Origin: Prado023 sp963747335
GTDB taxonomy: Bacteria > Actinomycetota > Actinomycetes > S36-B12 > CAIYMF01
Length of the DNA: 64,000 bases
Direction: 5' to 3'
Assembly: GCA_963747335.1 (NCBI GenBank)
Contig: CAVVEV010000008.1
Location: forward strand, 62,001-126,000
Shown: one piece after another, positions 34,063 through 43,560 of the stretch
How the letters are laid out: every line of letters starts with the position of its first letter
Numbering within the stretch: the stretch's first letter is position 1
Position numbers and translations under genes: made by a program
The notes under the pieces: model-generated
Database searches by the model: none
Told to the model about the DNA's origin: nothing
The model's input: only the letters and a program-made list of their open reading frames with translations

Positions 34063-35076
34063 TCACCCAGCCGCTCGCAGCACGGTGCACGCCCGCAGTG
34101 TGACCCACTTCGAGGGTGCGCCCTGGCGTTCGACGTCCACCCAGGTCTTGCGGTTGTAGGCATACCGGTTGAGCCATCGGCCATCGGCGTCCTGCTGGCC
34201 GACGAGCCACTCGTACGAGGCCGCCAGCCGCCCGTCGCGGGCATGACCGAGCTCAGCCAGGACCTCGAGGACCTGAAGCACATCGGCCACGTACCCGGAG
34301 GGGAAGCCGAGCCTGAACCAGGAGGAGGACGGCGTCGTGTTGCCCCAGCCCATCGGGTAGTCCGCCCGCGCCGGGTCCCGGGAGAGCAGGAACTCGACTC
34401 CGACGCCGATCGCCTCGGCCACCTCGGCCGAGCACCTGGCCTCGGGGACGCGCGCCAGCGCCAGCATCTCCTTGACCGCACCCCATGCGCACGGCTGAGC
34501 CTCGTTGGCACCGCACGCGAACCCCGGACCCGACGTGCCCGACGCGTAGTAGCGCGGGGCGTCCTGTCCGGTCACCGATCGGGCTGCCCAGGAGATCGCC
34601 GACTGGACACGCTCGTCGTCGAGGTGGCCGAACCCGATGAGGGCGCGGAGCAGATTGCCGTTCAGGCAGTGCGCGACGCTCGAGGGCGGGGGTGGGGACT
34701 CCTTGTGCGACCCGGAGGCTCCGAGTCCGCCTGAGGTCGTCGGAGTCATCCGCAGGACGTACTCGCACGCGCGTTGGATCCGCTCGTCGGCAGGGTCGGC
34801 CCCCCATTGGTCGAGGAAGATCACCGACCACACGGTCCCCGTGTACTTGGGCGCGTAGCCGGGGCCGGGCTTGACCCACCACCCCTCGGGGGACTGCGCG
34901 GCCAATGTGGCGGCGATGGGATCGCAGGTCATGGCGGCAGCCCGGGCGCTGACCACGTCGGGATCGTCGACCGGGCGATCGAGGACCCGCTGGAGCGCGG
35001 CGGCCCGGACCGCCGGCGTCTCGGGGTCGAGCAGCCACGGCAGTGGGTCTCCCCGGAGCCGATCGGTCCAGGTCAT
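34063..35076 (-). CDS. squalene cyclase-fold (alpha/alpha barrel) protein of unknown function
   Basis: Protein of 337 residues built of helical repeats of the terpene cyclase/prenyltransferase fold. Motifs: DPLPWLLDPETPAVR, SPEGWWVKPGPGYAPKYTGTVW, CLNGNLLRALIGFG, GFACGANEAQPCAWGAVK and a QQDADGRW repeat unit near the end. The cyclase DxDD motif is not seen, so it is unlikely to be a true squalene cyclase. Such proteins are often mislabelled NifH in databases, but there is no P-loop. ATG 35076 is the start; the long frame upstream is a shadow of the hydrogenase genes. Confidence 0.8.
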   Translation of the reverse strand: MTWTDRLRGDPLPWLLDPETPAVRAAALQRVLDRPVDDPDVVSARAAAMTCDPIAATLAAQSPEGWWVKPGPGYAPKYTGTVWSVIFLDQWGADPADERIQRACEYVLRMTPTTSGGLGASGSHKESPPPPSSVAHCLNGNLLRALIGFGHLDDERVQSAISWAARSVTGQDAPRYYASGTSGPGFACGANEAQPCAWGAVKEMLALARVPEARCSAEVAEAIGVGVEFLLSRDPARADYPMGWGNTTPSSSWFRLGFPSGYVADVLQVLEVLAELGHARDGRLAASYEWLVGQQDADGRWLNRYAYNRKTWVDVERQGAPSKWVTLRACTVLRAAG

Positions 35077-35195
35077 GCGTCCAGCATGGCACTGGCTCGG
35101 CTCTCCTGGCACGGCGGCGCCGGGGGCGAACCGCCCGCCGATCGCCCTGCTCCGGGGGTGACGAAGGGCCCTATCTGTCGGTTGTTCGGCGGCCA

Positions 35196-35221
35196 TAGGC
35201 TGGCGGGACCGTCGTCGGAGG
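35196..35221 (+). promoter_or_regulatory. promoter and ribosome site of the hydrogenase operon
   Basis: TAGGCT (35196-35201) fits a -10 box and GGAGG (35217-35221) precedes ATG 35227. No -35 hexamer is evident at the expected distance, consistent with an activated promoter. A convincing DosR-type palindrome is not present here. Confidence 0.5.
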
Positions 35222-35226
35222 TGCCC

Positions 35227-36438
35227 ATGGCAACTGGCACGATCCTGGATCTCCACGGCCTGCAGGCGCTCATCGACGCCCTGCGTGGCCGCGGCTACCG
35301 AGTCATTGGCCCACGGTCCCGGGATGGGGCGCTGGTGCTCACCGACATCACCTCGGTCGAGGACCTGCCCCGCGGGATCGGCGACGACCAGGCCGCCGGC
35401 CACTACCGGACACGACCCCGCGACGACGGGGCGCTGTTCGGGTTCGCGGCCACCGCGCAGTCCGCCAAGCCGCTGGTGTTCCCACCGGATGAGCAGCTCT
35501 GGCGCGGGACCAGGGCGGGTGCCGGGTTCGACCTGTCGCCCCGCGATCCCGAGCCGGCACCTGTCGCCCTCCTGGGGATCCGCGGCTGTGACCTCGCCGC
35601 GATCGCCATCCACGACACCGTCCTGTTGGGCAGAGGCTCGGTGGACGCGCACTACGCCTTCCGGCGTGCCCATTCGTTCCTGATCGCCGTCACCTGTGGG
35701 ACACCGGCCGGGACCTGCTTCTGCGCCTCCATGGGGACTGGGCCCAAGCCGGGCGCCGGCGCGGACCTGACGCTGACCGAACTGATGGATCCGCACCGCT
35801 TCCTCATCGAGACCGGGACCTCGAAGGGCGTGGAGGTGCTCGCCGAGGTGGCCCCAGCACCTGCGACCGCGACGGACCTCGCGGCGGCCGACGCCGTCGT
35901 CGCCGGTGCGCTCGCCCACATGGGGCGCACGATGCAGACCGACGACCTGCACGACCTCCTGTACGCCAGCGCTGAGAGCCCCCGCTGGAACGACGTGGCT
36001 GAGCGCTGCCTGGCGTGCACGAACTGCACGATGGTCTGCCCCACCTGCTTCTGCACGTCGGTGGAGGACGTCAGCGACCTCTCCGGGGACGTCGATGAGC
36101 GGCACCGGGTGTGGGACTCCTGCTTCTCGATGGAGTACTCGCGGCTGCACGGGGGTGCGGTGCGCACCTCGACCAGCGCCCGCTACCGGCAGTGGCTGAC
36201 GCACAAGCTGGCGGCGTGGACCGACCAGTTCGGGACCTCGGGCTGCGTGGGCTGCGGGCGGTGCATCACGTGGTGCCCGGCGGGCATCGACCTGACCGCT
36301 GAGGTGACGGCCCTGCGCGAGGACGCGACACATCGGGAGGCCACCCCGACCAGTTCCGCCCTGTCGGGGCCGCCCGCGTCCGCGGCTGGCGTCCCGTCCG
36401 GCACCGCCAACCCCCCGACCCCGAGCACGGACCGCTAG
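35227..36438 (+). CDS. hydB: [NiFe] hydrogenase group 3b, beta (4Fe-4S) subunit HydB
   Basis: Iron-sulfur subunit of 403 residues that passes electrons between the hydrogenase core and the flavin subunit. Two ferredoxin-like Cys sets are plain: CLACTNCTMVCPTCFC (about residues 261-276) and CVGCGRCITWC (about 339-349). An earlier GIRGCDLAAI and CGTPAGTCFC region also matches the sulfhydrogenase beta family. The C-terminal 40 residues are Pro/Ser/Ala-rich. First gene of the operon; ATG 35227 follows GGAGG. The order beta, cNMP protein, gamma, delta, alpha is that of Hyd3 in mycobacteria. Confidence 0.92.
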   Translation: MATGTILDLHGLQALIDALRGRGYRVIGPRSRDGALVLTDITSVEDLPRGIGDDQAAGHYRTRPRDDGALFGFAATAQSAKPLVFPPDEQLWRGTRAGAGFDLSPRDPEPAPVALLGIRGCDLAAIAIHDTVLLGRGSVDAHYAFRRAHSFLIAVTCGTPAGTCFCASMGTGPKPGAGADLTLTELMDPHRFLIETGTSKGVEVLAEVAPAPATATDLAAADAVVAGALAHMGRTMQTDDLHDLLYASAESPRWNDVAERCLACTNCTMVCPTCFCTSVEDVSDLSGDVDERHRVWDSCFSMEYSRLHGGAVRTSTSARYRQWLTHKLAAWTDQFGTSGCVGCGRCITWCPAGIDLTAEVTALREDATHREATPTSSALSGPPASAAGVPSGTANPPTPSTDR

Positions 36439-36447
36439 GAGGACCAC

Positions 36448-36909
36448 ATGCGCACCCTGGCCGAGTACCTCCCCGAGCACCCGTTCTTCGCCGGGCTCGA
36501 TCCGGCCGCGATGGACCTCGTCGTCGGCTGCGCGCAGAACGTGCACTTCAGCGAGGGCGACGTCCTGTTCCGGACCGGCGAGCCGGCCAACACGTTCTAC
36601 GTCATCCGCCACGGCCGGGTCGCACTCGACATCCACGACCCCCGCCGTGGAACGCTGGTGATCGCCAGCCTGGGTGAGGGTGAGGTCGCCGGATGGTCGT
36701 GGCTCATCCCGCCCTACGAGTGGATGTTCGACGCCCGGGCCGTCTCGCCGGTCAGTGCGGTGGCCCTCGACGGCGCGTGCCTGCGCGGCAAGTGCGACCA
36801 GGACCCTGCGCTGGGATACGCCCTCATGCAGCGGGTCTCGCACGTGATGTACGAGCGGCTGCAGGACGCCCGGATGCGCCTGCTCGACCTCTACGGGAGC
36901 CCCTCGTGA
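36448..36909 (+). CDS. cyclic nucleotide-binding domain protein in hydrogenase operon
   Basis: Protein of 153 residues consisting of a CRP-like cyclic nucleotide-binding domain only: HPFFAGLDPAAMDLV, FSEGDVLFRTGEPANTFYVIRHGRVAL, IASLGEGEVAGWSWLIPPY. There is no helix-turn-helix, so it cannot bind DNA by itself. Mycobacterial Hyd3 operons carry a similar small protein at the same place. It may bind a nucleotide and act on the enzyme, or be a structural subunit; neither is shown. GGAGG nine bases before the ATG and the overlap with the next gene fix its ends. Confidence 0.9.
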   Translation: MRTLAEYLPEHPFFAGLDPAAMDLVVGCAQNVHFSEGDVLFRTGEPANTFYVIRHGRVALDIHDPRRGTLVIASLGEGEVAGWSWLIPPYEWMFDARAVSPVSAVALDGACLRGKCDQDPALGYALMQRVSHVMYERLQDARMRLLDLYGSPS

Positions 36910-37772
36910 GCGTGGACACCCGAGCTGCGACGTCCGGTCGCGAGTTACCTGACGACCCGATGCTGCCCCGACCGTTCCAGATCGTCGGCACCCGCCTGGA
37001 CACCCGCGACACGGTGACCCTGGCCCTCGAGCCCCTTGACGGCGTCCCGCTGCGGCATCGCGCCGGGCAGTTCACGATGCTGCACGCGTTCGGTGTCGGC
37101 GAGGTCCCGATCTCCATCTGCGGCGACCCGACCCGACCTGGGCCGCTGCTGCACACGATCCGCGACGTCGGCGCCGTCACACACGCCCTGGTGACTGCGA
37201 CCCCGGGGACGACCATCGGAGTGCGCGGGCCCTTCGGCACCGGCTGGGACGTCGCCGACGGCATGGGCGGGGACGTCGTGGTCGTCACCGGCGGCATCGG
37301 CCTCGCGCCCCTGCGCCCGGCGATCCTCGACGTGGTGTCGCAGCGCTCGGAGTACGGCCGGGTCGTGCTGCTCTACGGCGCGCGCTCACCCGAGGACATC
37401 CTGTTCGCCGAGGACATGAGGGCGTGGGCGGCGGACCACGACATCGTCGTGGAGATCACCGTCGACTACGGCCCACCGAGCTGGACGGGCCGGGTAGGGC
37501 TGGTGACGAACCTCGTGGCTCGGGCGGGTTTCGACCCGCTGCACACGATGGCGCTGGTCTGCGGCCCCGAGGTGATGATGCGCTACGCCGCCACCGCGCT
37601 GGTCGCCCGCGGGGTGCGACCGGAGCGGATCCGGCTGTCGATGGAGCGCAACATGAAGTGCGGCGTCGGCCTCTGCGGGCACTGCCAGCTCCGCGAGCTG
37701 TTCCTGTGCGTCGACGGCCCGGTGCTCGACTACTCGCGGCTGGCCCCCCTGATGGATATCCAGGAGATGTGA
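36906..37772 (+). CDS. hydG: [NiFe] hydrogenase group 3b, gamma (FAD/NAD(P)-binding) subunit HydG
   Basis: Flavin subunit of 288 residues, exchanging electrons with NAD(P). FAD-binding region RHRAGQFTMLHAFGVGEVPISI, NAD(P)-binding region VVVVTGGIGLAPLRP, and a C-terminal [2Fe-2S] set CGVGLCGHCQLRELFLC (about 251-267) identify the HydG/dihydroorotate dehydrogenase electron transfer family. Start is GTG 36906, overlapping the previous stop (GTGA). The stop shares a base with the ATG of the small subunit. Confidence 0.93.
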   Translation: MSVDTRAATSGRELPDDPMLPRPFQIVGTRLDTRDTVTLALEPLDGVPLRHRAGQFTMLHAFGVGEVPISICGDPTRPGPLLHTIRDVGAVTHALVTATPGTTIGVRGPFGTGWDVADGMGGDVVVVTGGIGLAPLRPAILDVVSQRSEYGRVVLLYGARSPEDILFAEDMRAWAADHDIVVEITVDYGPPSWTGRVGLVTNLVARAGFDPLHTMALVCGPEVMMRYAATALVARGVRPERIRLSMERNMKCGVGLCGHCQLRELFLCVDGPVLDYSRLAPLMDIQEM

Positions 37773-38713
37773 TGACCGAGTCGTCGACCGCCGTTCGCAC
37801 GCCTGACGCGCCCGCGCCCGATCCCGCCGCGACCCCCGAGCCGGACGCCGCGCCCCCGCGCCCCACCCTGGCGGTCTGGAAGTTCGCGTCCTGCGACGGC
37901 TGCCAGCTCACTCTGCTCAACTGCGAGGATGAGCTGCTCGCGGTGGCCGAGCGGGTGCAGGTCGCCTACTTCCCGGAGGCCACGCGGGCGGTCGTGGAGG
38001 GTCCCTACGACATCAGCCTCGTGGAGGGCTCGATCACCACCCCGGGCGACGCCGAGCGGATCCAGCAGGTGCGCGCCGCCTCGCGCACTCTGGTCACGAT
38101 CGGCGCGTGCGCGACCAGCGGTGGCATCCAGGCGCTGCGCAACTTCGCCGACGTCGGGGAGTTCCTCTCGGTCGTCTACGCCCATCCGGCCTACCTGGCC
38201 ACCCTCGACCGGTCGACTCCGATCTCCGCGCACGTCACGGTCGACTTCCAGCTGCGCGGCTGCCCGATCGACAAGAACCAGCTGCTGGAGGTGCTGGCCG
38301 CGATGCTGCAGGGCCGCCGGCCCCGGGTCCCGACCTACAGCGTGTGCGTCGAGTGCAAGCGCCGCGGAACGGTGTGCGTCGCGGTGGCCGACGGGATGCC
38401 GTGCCTAGGACCCGTCACCCAGGCCGGGTGCGGCGCCCTGTGCCCGTCCTACCACCGCGGCTGCTACGGCTGCTTCGGCCCGCACGACACGCCCAACACC
38501 GCGTCACTGGCCGAGCGGCTGCGCGCCAACGGCATGCCGGAGGTCGACGTGATGCGCTTCTTCCGCACGTTCAACGCTGGATCGGAACCCTTCCGGGTCC
38601 AGAGCCTGGCCAGCGCCGACGTCGATCCATCGATTGTGCTGTCGAATCCGACCGTAGAAACGTCGGAATCGTCAGCACAATCCGCTGGACCCCGCGAGGA
38701 GGCGGCACCGTGA
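37772..38713 (+). CDS. hydD: [NiFe] hydrogenase group 3b, delta (small) subunit HydD with repeat-derived tail
   Basis: Small subunit of 313 residues holding the proximal iron-sulfur cluster. KFASCDGCQLTLLNCEDELL supplies the first cysteines, TIGACATSGGIQALRN the next, and CVECKRRGTVC and GCGALCPSYHRGCYGCFGP the last. The N-terminal 30 residues are Pro/Ala/Asp-rich. The final 27 or so codons run through a palindromic element (38632-38682) also found at 16400-16445, so the tail from about SIVLSNP onward was probably added by its insertion without breaking the frame. The stop overlaps the large subunit start. Confidence 0.93.
   Translation: MTESSTAVRTPDAPAPDPAATPEPDAAPPRPTLAVWKFASCDGCQLTLLNCEDELLAVAERVQVAYFPEATRAVVEGPYDISLVEGSITTPGDAERIQQVRAASRTLVTIGACATSGGIQALRNFADVGEFLSVVYAHPAYLATLDRSTPISAHVTVDFQLRGCPIDKNQLLEVLAAMLQGRRPRVPTYSVCVECKRRGTVCVAVADGMPCLGPVTQAGCGALCPSYHRGCYGCFGPHDTPNTASLAERLRANGMPEVDVMRFFRTFNAGSEPFRVQSLASADVDPSIVLSNPTVETSESSAQSAGPREEAAP
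38632..38682. repeat. dispersed palindromic element, copy B (inside 3' end of hydD)
   Basis: Left arm ends in TTGTGCTGTCGAATCCGAC (38634-38652), identical over 19 bases to copy A at 16400; loop CGTAGAAAC (nine bases); right arm GTCGGAATCGTCAGCACAA (38662-38680). The 21-base arms pair with two mismatches. It lies in the last 80 bases of hydD, just before hydA. Confidence 0.82.
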
Positions 38714-40014
38714 CCCACAAGCTCACCTCCGGCAGCCACGTGCTCAGCGTGGAGACACTGGCCCGGGTCGAGGGCGAGGGCGGCATGCACGTCCACGTCC
38801 AGGATGGCGAGGTCCTCGACGTGCACCTGCGGATCTTCGAGCCGCCGCGCTTCTTCGAGGCGTTCCTGCGGGGCCGGTCCCACACCGAGCCCCCGGACAT
38901 CACCGCGCGGATCTGCGGGATCTGCCCGGTGGCCTACCAGTTCAGCGCGTGCCTGGCGATCGAGGACGCCTGCGGGGTGGTCGTCCCCGACGAGATCCGA
39001 CTGCTGCGCCGGCTGCTGTACTGCGGGGAGTGGATCGAGAGCCACGCCCTGCACATCTTCTTCCTCCATGCGCCGGACCTGCTGGGCTACGACGGTGCGA
39101 TCGAGATGGCCCGCGACCACCGCGGCCTGGTCGAGTCGGCCCTGCGGATGAAGCGCGCGGGCAACGAGCTGATGAACGTCGTCGGCGGGCGCTCCGTGCA
39201 CCCCGTGAACGTCCGGGTGGGTGGCTTCCACCGGCTTCCCCGGCGCGAGGAGCTGCTGGCGATCCGCCCGGCGCTGGTGGCGGCCCGGGAGGAGGCCATC
39301 GCAGCGGTGCCGATCGTGTCGGGCTTCGAGTTCCCCGAGTTCGAGCAGCCCTACCTGTACCTGTCGCTGGACTCCTCGAACGGCTACCCGCTGGAGTCCG
39401 GGAACCTGGTGACCTCCGCCGGGCTGGCCGCACCGGTGAGCGAGTTCGGCACGCATGTCGCCGAGTCGCACGTGGCCCACTCCAACGCGCTGCACGCCGC
39501 CTTCGACGGCCAGCCGTACGTCGTCGGCCCGCTGGCGCGCTACTCGTTGAACTCCGCGGCGCTGTCGCCCCTGGCGCGCGAGGCTGCGGAGGCCGGCGGG
39601 CTCGGACCCACGTGCCGCAACCCGTTCAAGTCGATCATCGTGCGGACCGTCGAGCTGATCCACGCCCTCGACGAGGCCATCGCGATCATCGACGGATGGC
39701 AGGGCGCCCCGGTCGCGGCGATAGACGTGCCGGCCCGGGCCGGCGAGGGCCACGGCGCGACCGAGGCGCCGCGCGGGCTGCTCTACCACCGCTACCGGTT
39801 CGACGAGGCCGGCACGATCCTCGAGGCGCAGATCGTCCCGCCGACCTCGCAGAACCAGCCGGCGATCGAGGCCGACCTGCGCGCATTCGTCCAGGCCCAC
39901 CTGCACCTGTCGCATGAGGAGCTGACCCGGCAGTGCGAGGTGGCGATCCGCACCTATGACCCGTGCATCTCGTGCGCCACCCACTTCCTGGACCTGTCGG
40001 TCGAGCACATCTGA
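38710..40014 (+). CDS. hydA: [NiFe] hydrogenase group 3b, alpha (large, catalytic) subunit HydA
   Basis: Catalytic subunit of 434 residues carrying the Ni-Fe(CN)2CO site. Both Cys pairs are present: RICGICPVAY (about residues 67-76) and DPCISCATH (about 417-425). The L2 form DPCxSCATHF fits group 3b, the bidirectional NAD(P)-linked enzymes. After the conserved His the precursor has nine more residues (FLDLSVEHI), which a maturation endopeptidase removes; the protease gene follows at once. GTG 38710 overlaps the hydD stop. Probably hydrogen production or oxidation during low-oxygen persistence. Confidence 0.95.
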   Translation: MTHKLTSGSHVLSVETLARVEGEGGMHVHVQDGEVLDVHLRIFEPPRFFEAFLRGRSHTEPPDITARICGICPVAYQFSACLAIEDACGVVVPDEIRLLRRLLYCGEWIESHALHIFFLHAPDLLGYDGAIEMARDHRGLVESALRMKRAGNELMNVVGGRSVHPVNVRVGGFHRLPRREELLAIRPALVAAREEAIAAVPIVSGFEFPEFEQPYLYLSLDSSNGYPLESGNLVTSAGLAAPVSEFGTHVAESHVAHSNALHAAFDGQPYVVGPLARYSLNSAALSPLAREAAEAGGLGPTCRNPFKSIIVRTVELIHALDEAIAIIDGWQGAPVAAIDVPARAGEGHGATEAPRGLLYHRYRFDEAGTILEAQIVPPTSQNQPAIEADLRAFVQAHLHLSHEELTRQCEVAIRTYDPCISCATHFLDLSVEHI

Positions 40015-40665
40015 TGGACTCCGCCGGCGACTGGCTCGGGAAGGCCCGGGTGCCTGTTGCCCGGTCTGACATGCCGGCCCGGGTGCTGGTGGTCGGTCTC
40101 GGGTCGCCCGACCGGGGCGACGATGCAGTCGGAGGGCTGGTCGCCGCGGGAGTGGCGCGGGTTGTCGAGGAGCGCCGCCTGCTCGGGGTCCTGGTCGTCG
40201 AGCACGAGGACCCGACGGCGCTGGTCGACCTGCTCGATCGGGCCGGGTCCGAGGGCCCCTGGGATGCCGTGATCGTCGTCGATGCCGTGCGCTCAGGCGC
40301 CGCTCCGGGAGCGCTGACGGTGCTTGAGGTGGGCTCGGGCGAGCAGGACCTCGCGTCCCTGGGAGCGCGCCTGACGCGTCGCTCGGGCGCTGTTCCGGGC
40401 ACTGGCAGTCCTCGTGTGCCGCGCAGCTCGCCGCGATCCCGGCCCGGCGGGGACGCATGGCTTCGGCCTGGCCGGAACGATCGAGCTAGCCCGCGCCCTC
40501 GACCGGCTCCCCGAGCGCGTGGTGGTGGTGGGCATCGAGGCTGTCGGTTTCGAGAACGGCTCCCCGGTGTCCCCCGTGGTCCACGCAGCCATACCGGGCG
40601 CGGTGGACACCGTGCTGCTCGCTGTCGAGGGGGCGACTGCGCGGACGCTGCCTGGGATCACGTGA
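40014..40665 (+). CDS. hydrogenase maturation protease, frame broken
   Basis: Endopeptidase of the HyaD/HycI/HybD family that trims the large subunit after nickel insertion. VLVVGLGSPDRGDDAVGGLVA holds the first nickel-binding acid, AVIVVDAVRSGA the second region; the C-terminal part THGFGLAGTIELARALDRLPERVVVVGIE lies in another frame. The switch falls somewhere in 40385-40455, and one extra base would explain it. ATG 40014 shares a base with the hydA stop. The stop (TGA 40663-40665) overlaps ATG 40665 of the next gene. Probably an intact gene with a sequence error. Confidence 0.82.
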
Positions 40666-43509
40666 TGACCCGCAGCGAGGGTGGCGGCGGCGGGCCATCC
40701 CGAGCACCGGCCCTGCAGCCGGGGTCAGCCCCTCGCGGGGACCGGTGCCGACGCCGGACCCGGTGTCGACCAGCGAGCCCCCTGGCACACCATCGACGCA
40801 TCCGAGGTGGTCGCCGCTCTGGCGTCCGACGCATCCTCCGGCCTCTCGAGGTCCGAGGCCGGGAGACGCCTCACCCAGCACGGCGCCAACATCCTGCCCG
40901 TCAAGCCCGGGCGCAGCGTCTGGCGGATGATCCTCGATCAGGTGTCGGATCCGATGATCGCACTGCTGGTGGTCGCTGCGATCGTCTCCGGGGTCGTGGG
41001 CGAGCCGGCCGACACGATCGTCATCACCGTCATCGTCCTGCTCAACGCCGTGATCGGCGTCGTCCAGGAACGTCGCGCCGAGCAGGCCATGGCCGCCCTG
41101 CGGGCGATGTCCGCACCCAGCGCGGAGGTGGTCCGCGACGGGGTGGAGCAGCAGGTGGACGCCGCGGTTCTGGTCCCGGGGGACCTGGTCGTCCTGCAGG
41201 ACGGGGCCATTGTCCCCGCGGACCTCCGGCTCGTCTCCACCGCCTCCCTGCGGATCGCCGAGGCTGCGCTCACCGGGGGAGTCCCCAACCCGTGAGCAAG
41301 CGGGTGGAGCCGGTCACGGACCCGCACGCCCCCGTCGGCGACCGTCGCTCGATGGCCTTCCGGGGCACATTCGTCACGCAGGGTCGGGGACGCGGCGTGG
41401 TCGTGGGCACCGGCACCCAGACCGAGCTGGGGGCCATTGCCGGCCTGCTGATGACCGCCGACGTCGTGCGGACCCCCCTGCAACGACGGCTCTCGCGCTT
41501 CGGTGGCCGGATCGCCCTGGCCGTGGTCGCGATCTGCGCGGTCGTGTTCGTCACGGGTCTCCTGCGCGGCGAGGACCCGGGCCTGATGTTCCTCACCGCG
41601 ATCAGCCTCGCCGTGGCCGCGGTCCCGGAGGCCCTGCCTGCGGTCGTCGCGGTGACGCTCGCACTGGGCGCGCGGCGCATGGCCCACCACAACGCGCTCG
41701 TGCGGCGCCTTCCGGCAGTGGAGACCCTCGGGTCGGTCACCTGGATCTGCTCGGACAAGACCGGGACGCTGACCGAGAACCGGATGCGCGTGGAGGTGCT
41801 GGAAGTCGGGTCCGGGACGCCTGGCCCGACACCGGCAAGGATCCGACCGCCCGGCTCCGCGGACCTCGGTGAGCCCCACGGAGACCCTTCCCGAGCGCCG
41901 GACAGCGCGGCCGACGCCTCTGCCATGGCCGCGCTCCTCGACGTCCTCGTGCTGTGCAACGACGCGACGCTCGGGACTGACGACAACCCCGCGACCGGGG
42001 ACCCCACGGAGATCGCCCTGCTGGAGGCGGCACTGGAGCGTGGGGTCGACCCGGATGAGCGCCGCGCTGCCAGGCGACGGATCGATGAGGTGCCCTTCGA
42101 CTCGGGCCGCAAGCTGATGGTGACGGTCCACGACGACGCGGTCGCGGGCCAGGCCACCCTCGTCAAGGGCGCACCGGAGGCGATCGTCGAGCTCTGCGAG
42201 CTCGCCACGAGTCCGGGAAGGCCGACGTGCTGGCCCACTGCGACGAGCTGGCCGCGCAGGGCCTGCGCGTCCTGGCCGCGGCCCACCGCCTCGACGGCCC
42301 GGACGAGCCGCACGCACCGGGCTGGGCCGTCCCGCCGGACATCCCCCACCACCTCACCCTCCTCGGTGTGGTCGGAATGATCGATCCTCCCCGGCAGGAG
42401 GCCCCGGCGGCCGTGGCCGAGTGCCGTGCGGCAGGAATCACCCCCGTGATGATCACCGGGGACCACCCGGCCACGGCCGGCGCGATCGCCCGACGTGTGG
42501 GCATCCTCGAGGCAGGCGACGACCAGGTGCTCACCGGGCCCGCCCTGACTTCCCTCGACGACGCCGAGCTGGCCGAGGTTGTCCGAGGGATCCACGTCTA
42601 CGCCCGGGTGGACCCCGAGCAGAAGATCAGGATCGTGCGCGCCCTCCAGGCCGACGGGCAGAGCGTGGCGATGACCGGCGACGGGGTCAACGACGCCCCC
42701 GCCCTGCGGCAGGCCGAGATCGGTGTCGCGATGGGCCAGGGGGGCACGGACGTCGCCCGCGAGGCCGCGGACATGGTCCTGCTCGACGACCGGTTCGCCA
42801 CGATCGTCACCGCCGTGCACGAGGGACGGCGGATCTACGACGACATCCGCAAGTTCATCCGGTACGCGCTGACCGGCAACACCGGCGAGATCTGGGTGGT
42901 GTTCCTCGCGCCCTTCCTGGGCATGCCGGTGCCGCTGCTGCCGATCCACATCCTCTGGGTGAACCTCATCACCGATGGCCTGCCCGGGCTGGCACTGGCT
43001 GAGGAGCCCGCCGAGCGCGACGTGATGGCCCGACCGTCCGCGGCCTCCCGAGGAGAGCATCTTCGCCCGGGGACTGGGCATCCACGTCCTATGGGTGGGA
43101 GCGCTCATCGCGGCCCTGACACTGGGCACACAGGCCTGGGCGCTGTCCGAGGACACCCGCCAATGGCAGTCGATGGTGTTCACGGTCCTGGTGTTCTGCC
43201 AGCTGGTGCACTCGATGGCCATCCGCTCGGAGACCCAATCGCTGTTCCGGATCGGCCTGCTGACCAACCCTTCCCTGCTGGGCGCGATCGCCCTGTCGGT
43301 CGCGCTCCAACTCGCGCTGCTCTACGTGCCGTGGCTGCAGGGCGTGTTCCGCACCACCGCGCTGACGCCTGCTCGAGCTGGCCGTGGTGTTCGTGGTCCC
43401 CTTGGTGGTCCTGGTCGCGGTCGAGGTCGAGAAGCTGCTCGTGCGCAGGGGCGTGCTGCGCTACGGGGAGGCATCCGCCGAGTACGGCGGGCATGGGCCG
43501 GTTGCCTGA
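40665..43509 (+). CDS. P-type cation-transporting ATPase (CtpF-like), several frame breaks
   Basis: About 940 residues of a P2-type cation (Ca2+-like) pump. Motifs in order, spread over three frames: N-terminal SGLSRSEAGRRL, AALTGE then SKRVEPV, AAVPEALPAVV (usually PEGLP), SDKTGTLTENRM with the phosphorylated Asp, LVKGAPE, MTGDGVNDAPAL. Frame changes are needed near 41275 and 41287 (restoring LTGESPPVSK), 42215, 43037 (restoring ARPPRPPEESIF) and 43371, and perhaps before 40770. The start is unclear: ATG 40665 is coupled to the protease stop; GTG 40681 is in the first domain's frame. In Mycobacterium tuberculosis ctpF belongs to the DosR regulon. Errors or recent decay are both possible. Confidence 0.8.
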
Positions 43510-43560
43510 GCGTCGCAGGACCCGGTCGGCGGTATCGGCCCGGTGGTCCAGAATTGACCC

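Noticed and set aside
34063..35076. NifH-like nitrogen fixation protein
   Set aside because: No P-loop or nitrogenase iron-protein cysteines; the sequence is a cyclase-fold helical repeat protein.
35204..35217. GGGACCGTCGTCGG as a DosR box before hydB
   Set aside because: Only the left half matches; it also lies at the predicted transcript start, too close to the gene for an activator site.
34063..36843. 926-codon open frame on the minus strand, reading through the hydrogenase genes
   Set aside because: Only the part below 35076 has family similarity; the rest is an antisense shadow of hydB and the cNMP protein gene.
38464..40458. Long minus-strand frame over hydA
   Set aside because: It has the repetitive Arg/Pro/Gly composition typical of antisense frames in GC-rich genes and no recognisable domain.
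41170..41185. GGTCCCGGGGGACC as a DosR box in the ATPase gene
   Set aside because: The half-sites point outward, opposite to the DosR arrangement, and it lies inside coding sequence.
39963..42380. 805-codon frame as a single fusion protein
   Set aside because: It is an accidental join of the first part of the maturation protease, an out-of-frame stretch, and the middle of the P-type ATPase.
40665..43509. P-type ATPase as a pseudogene
   Set aside because: All catalytic motifs are intact and each break is repaired by one or two bases; similar breaks occur in essential genes of this sequence, so error is likelier.
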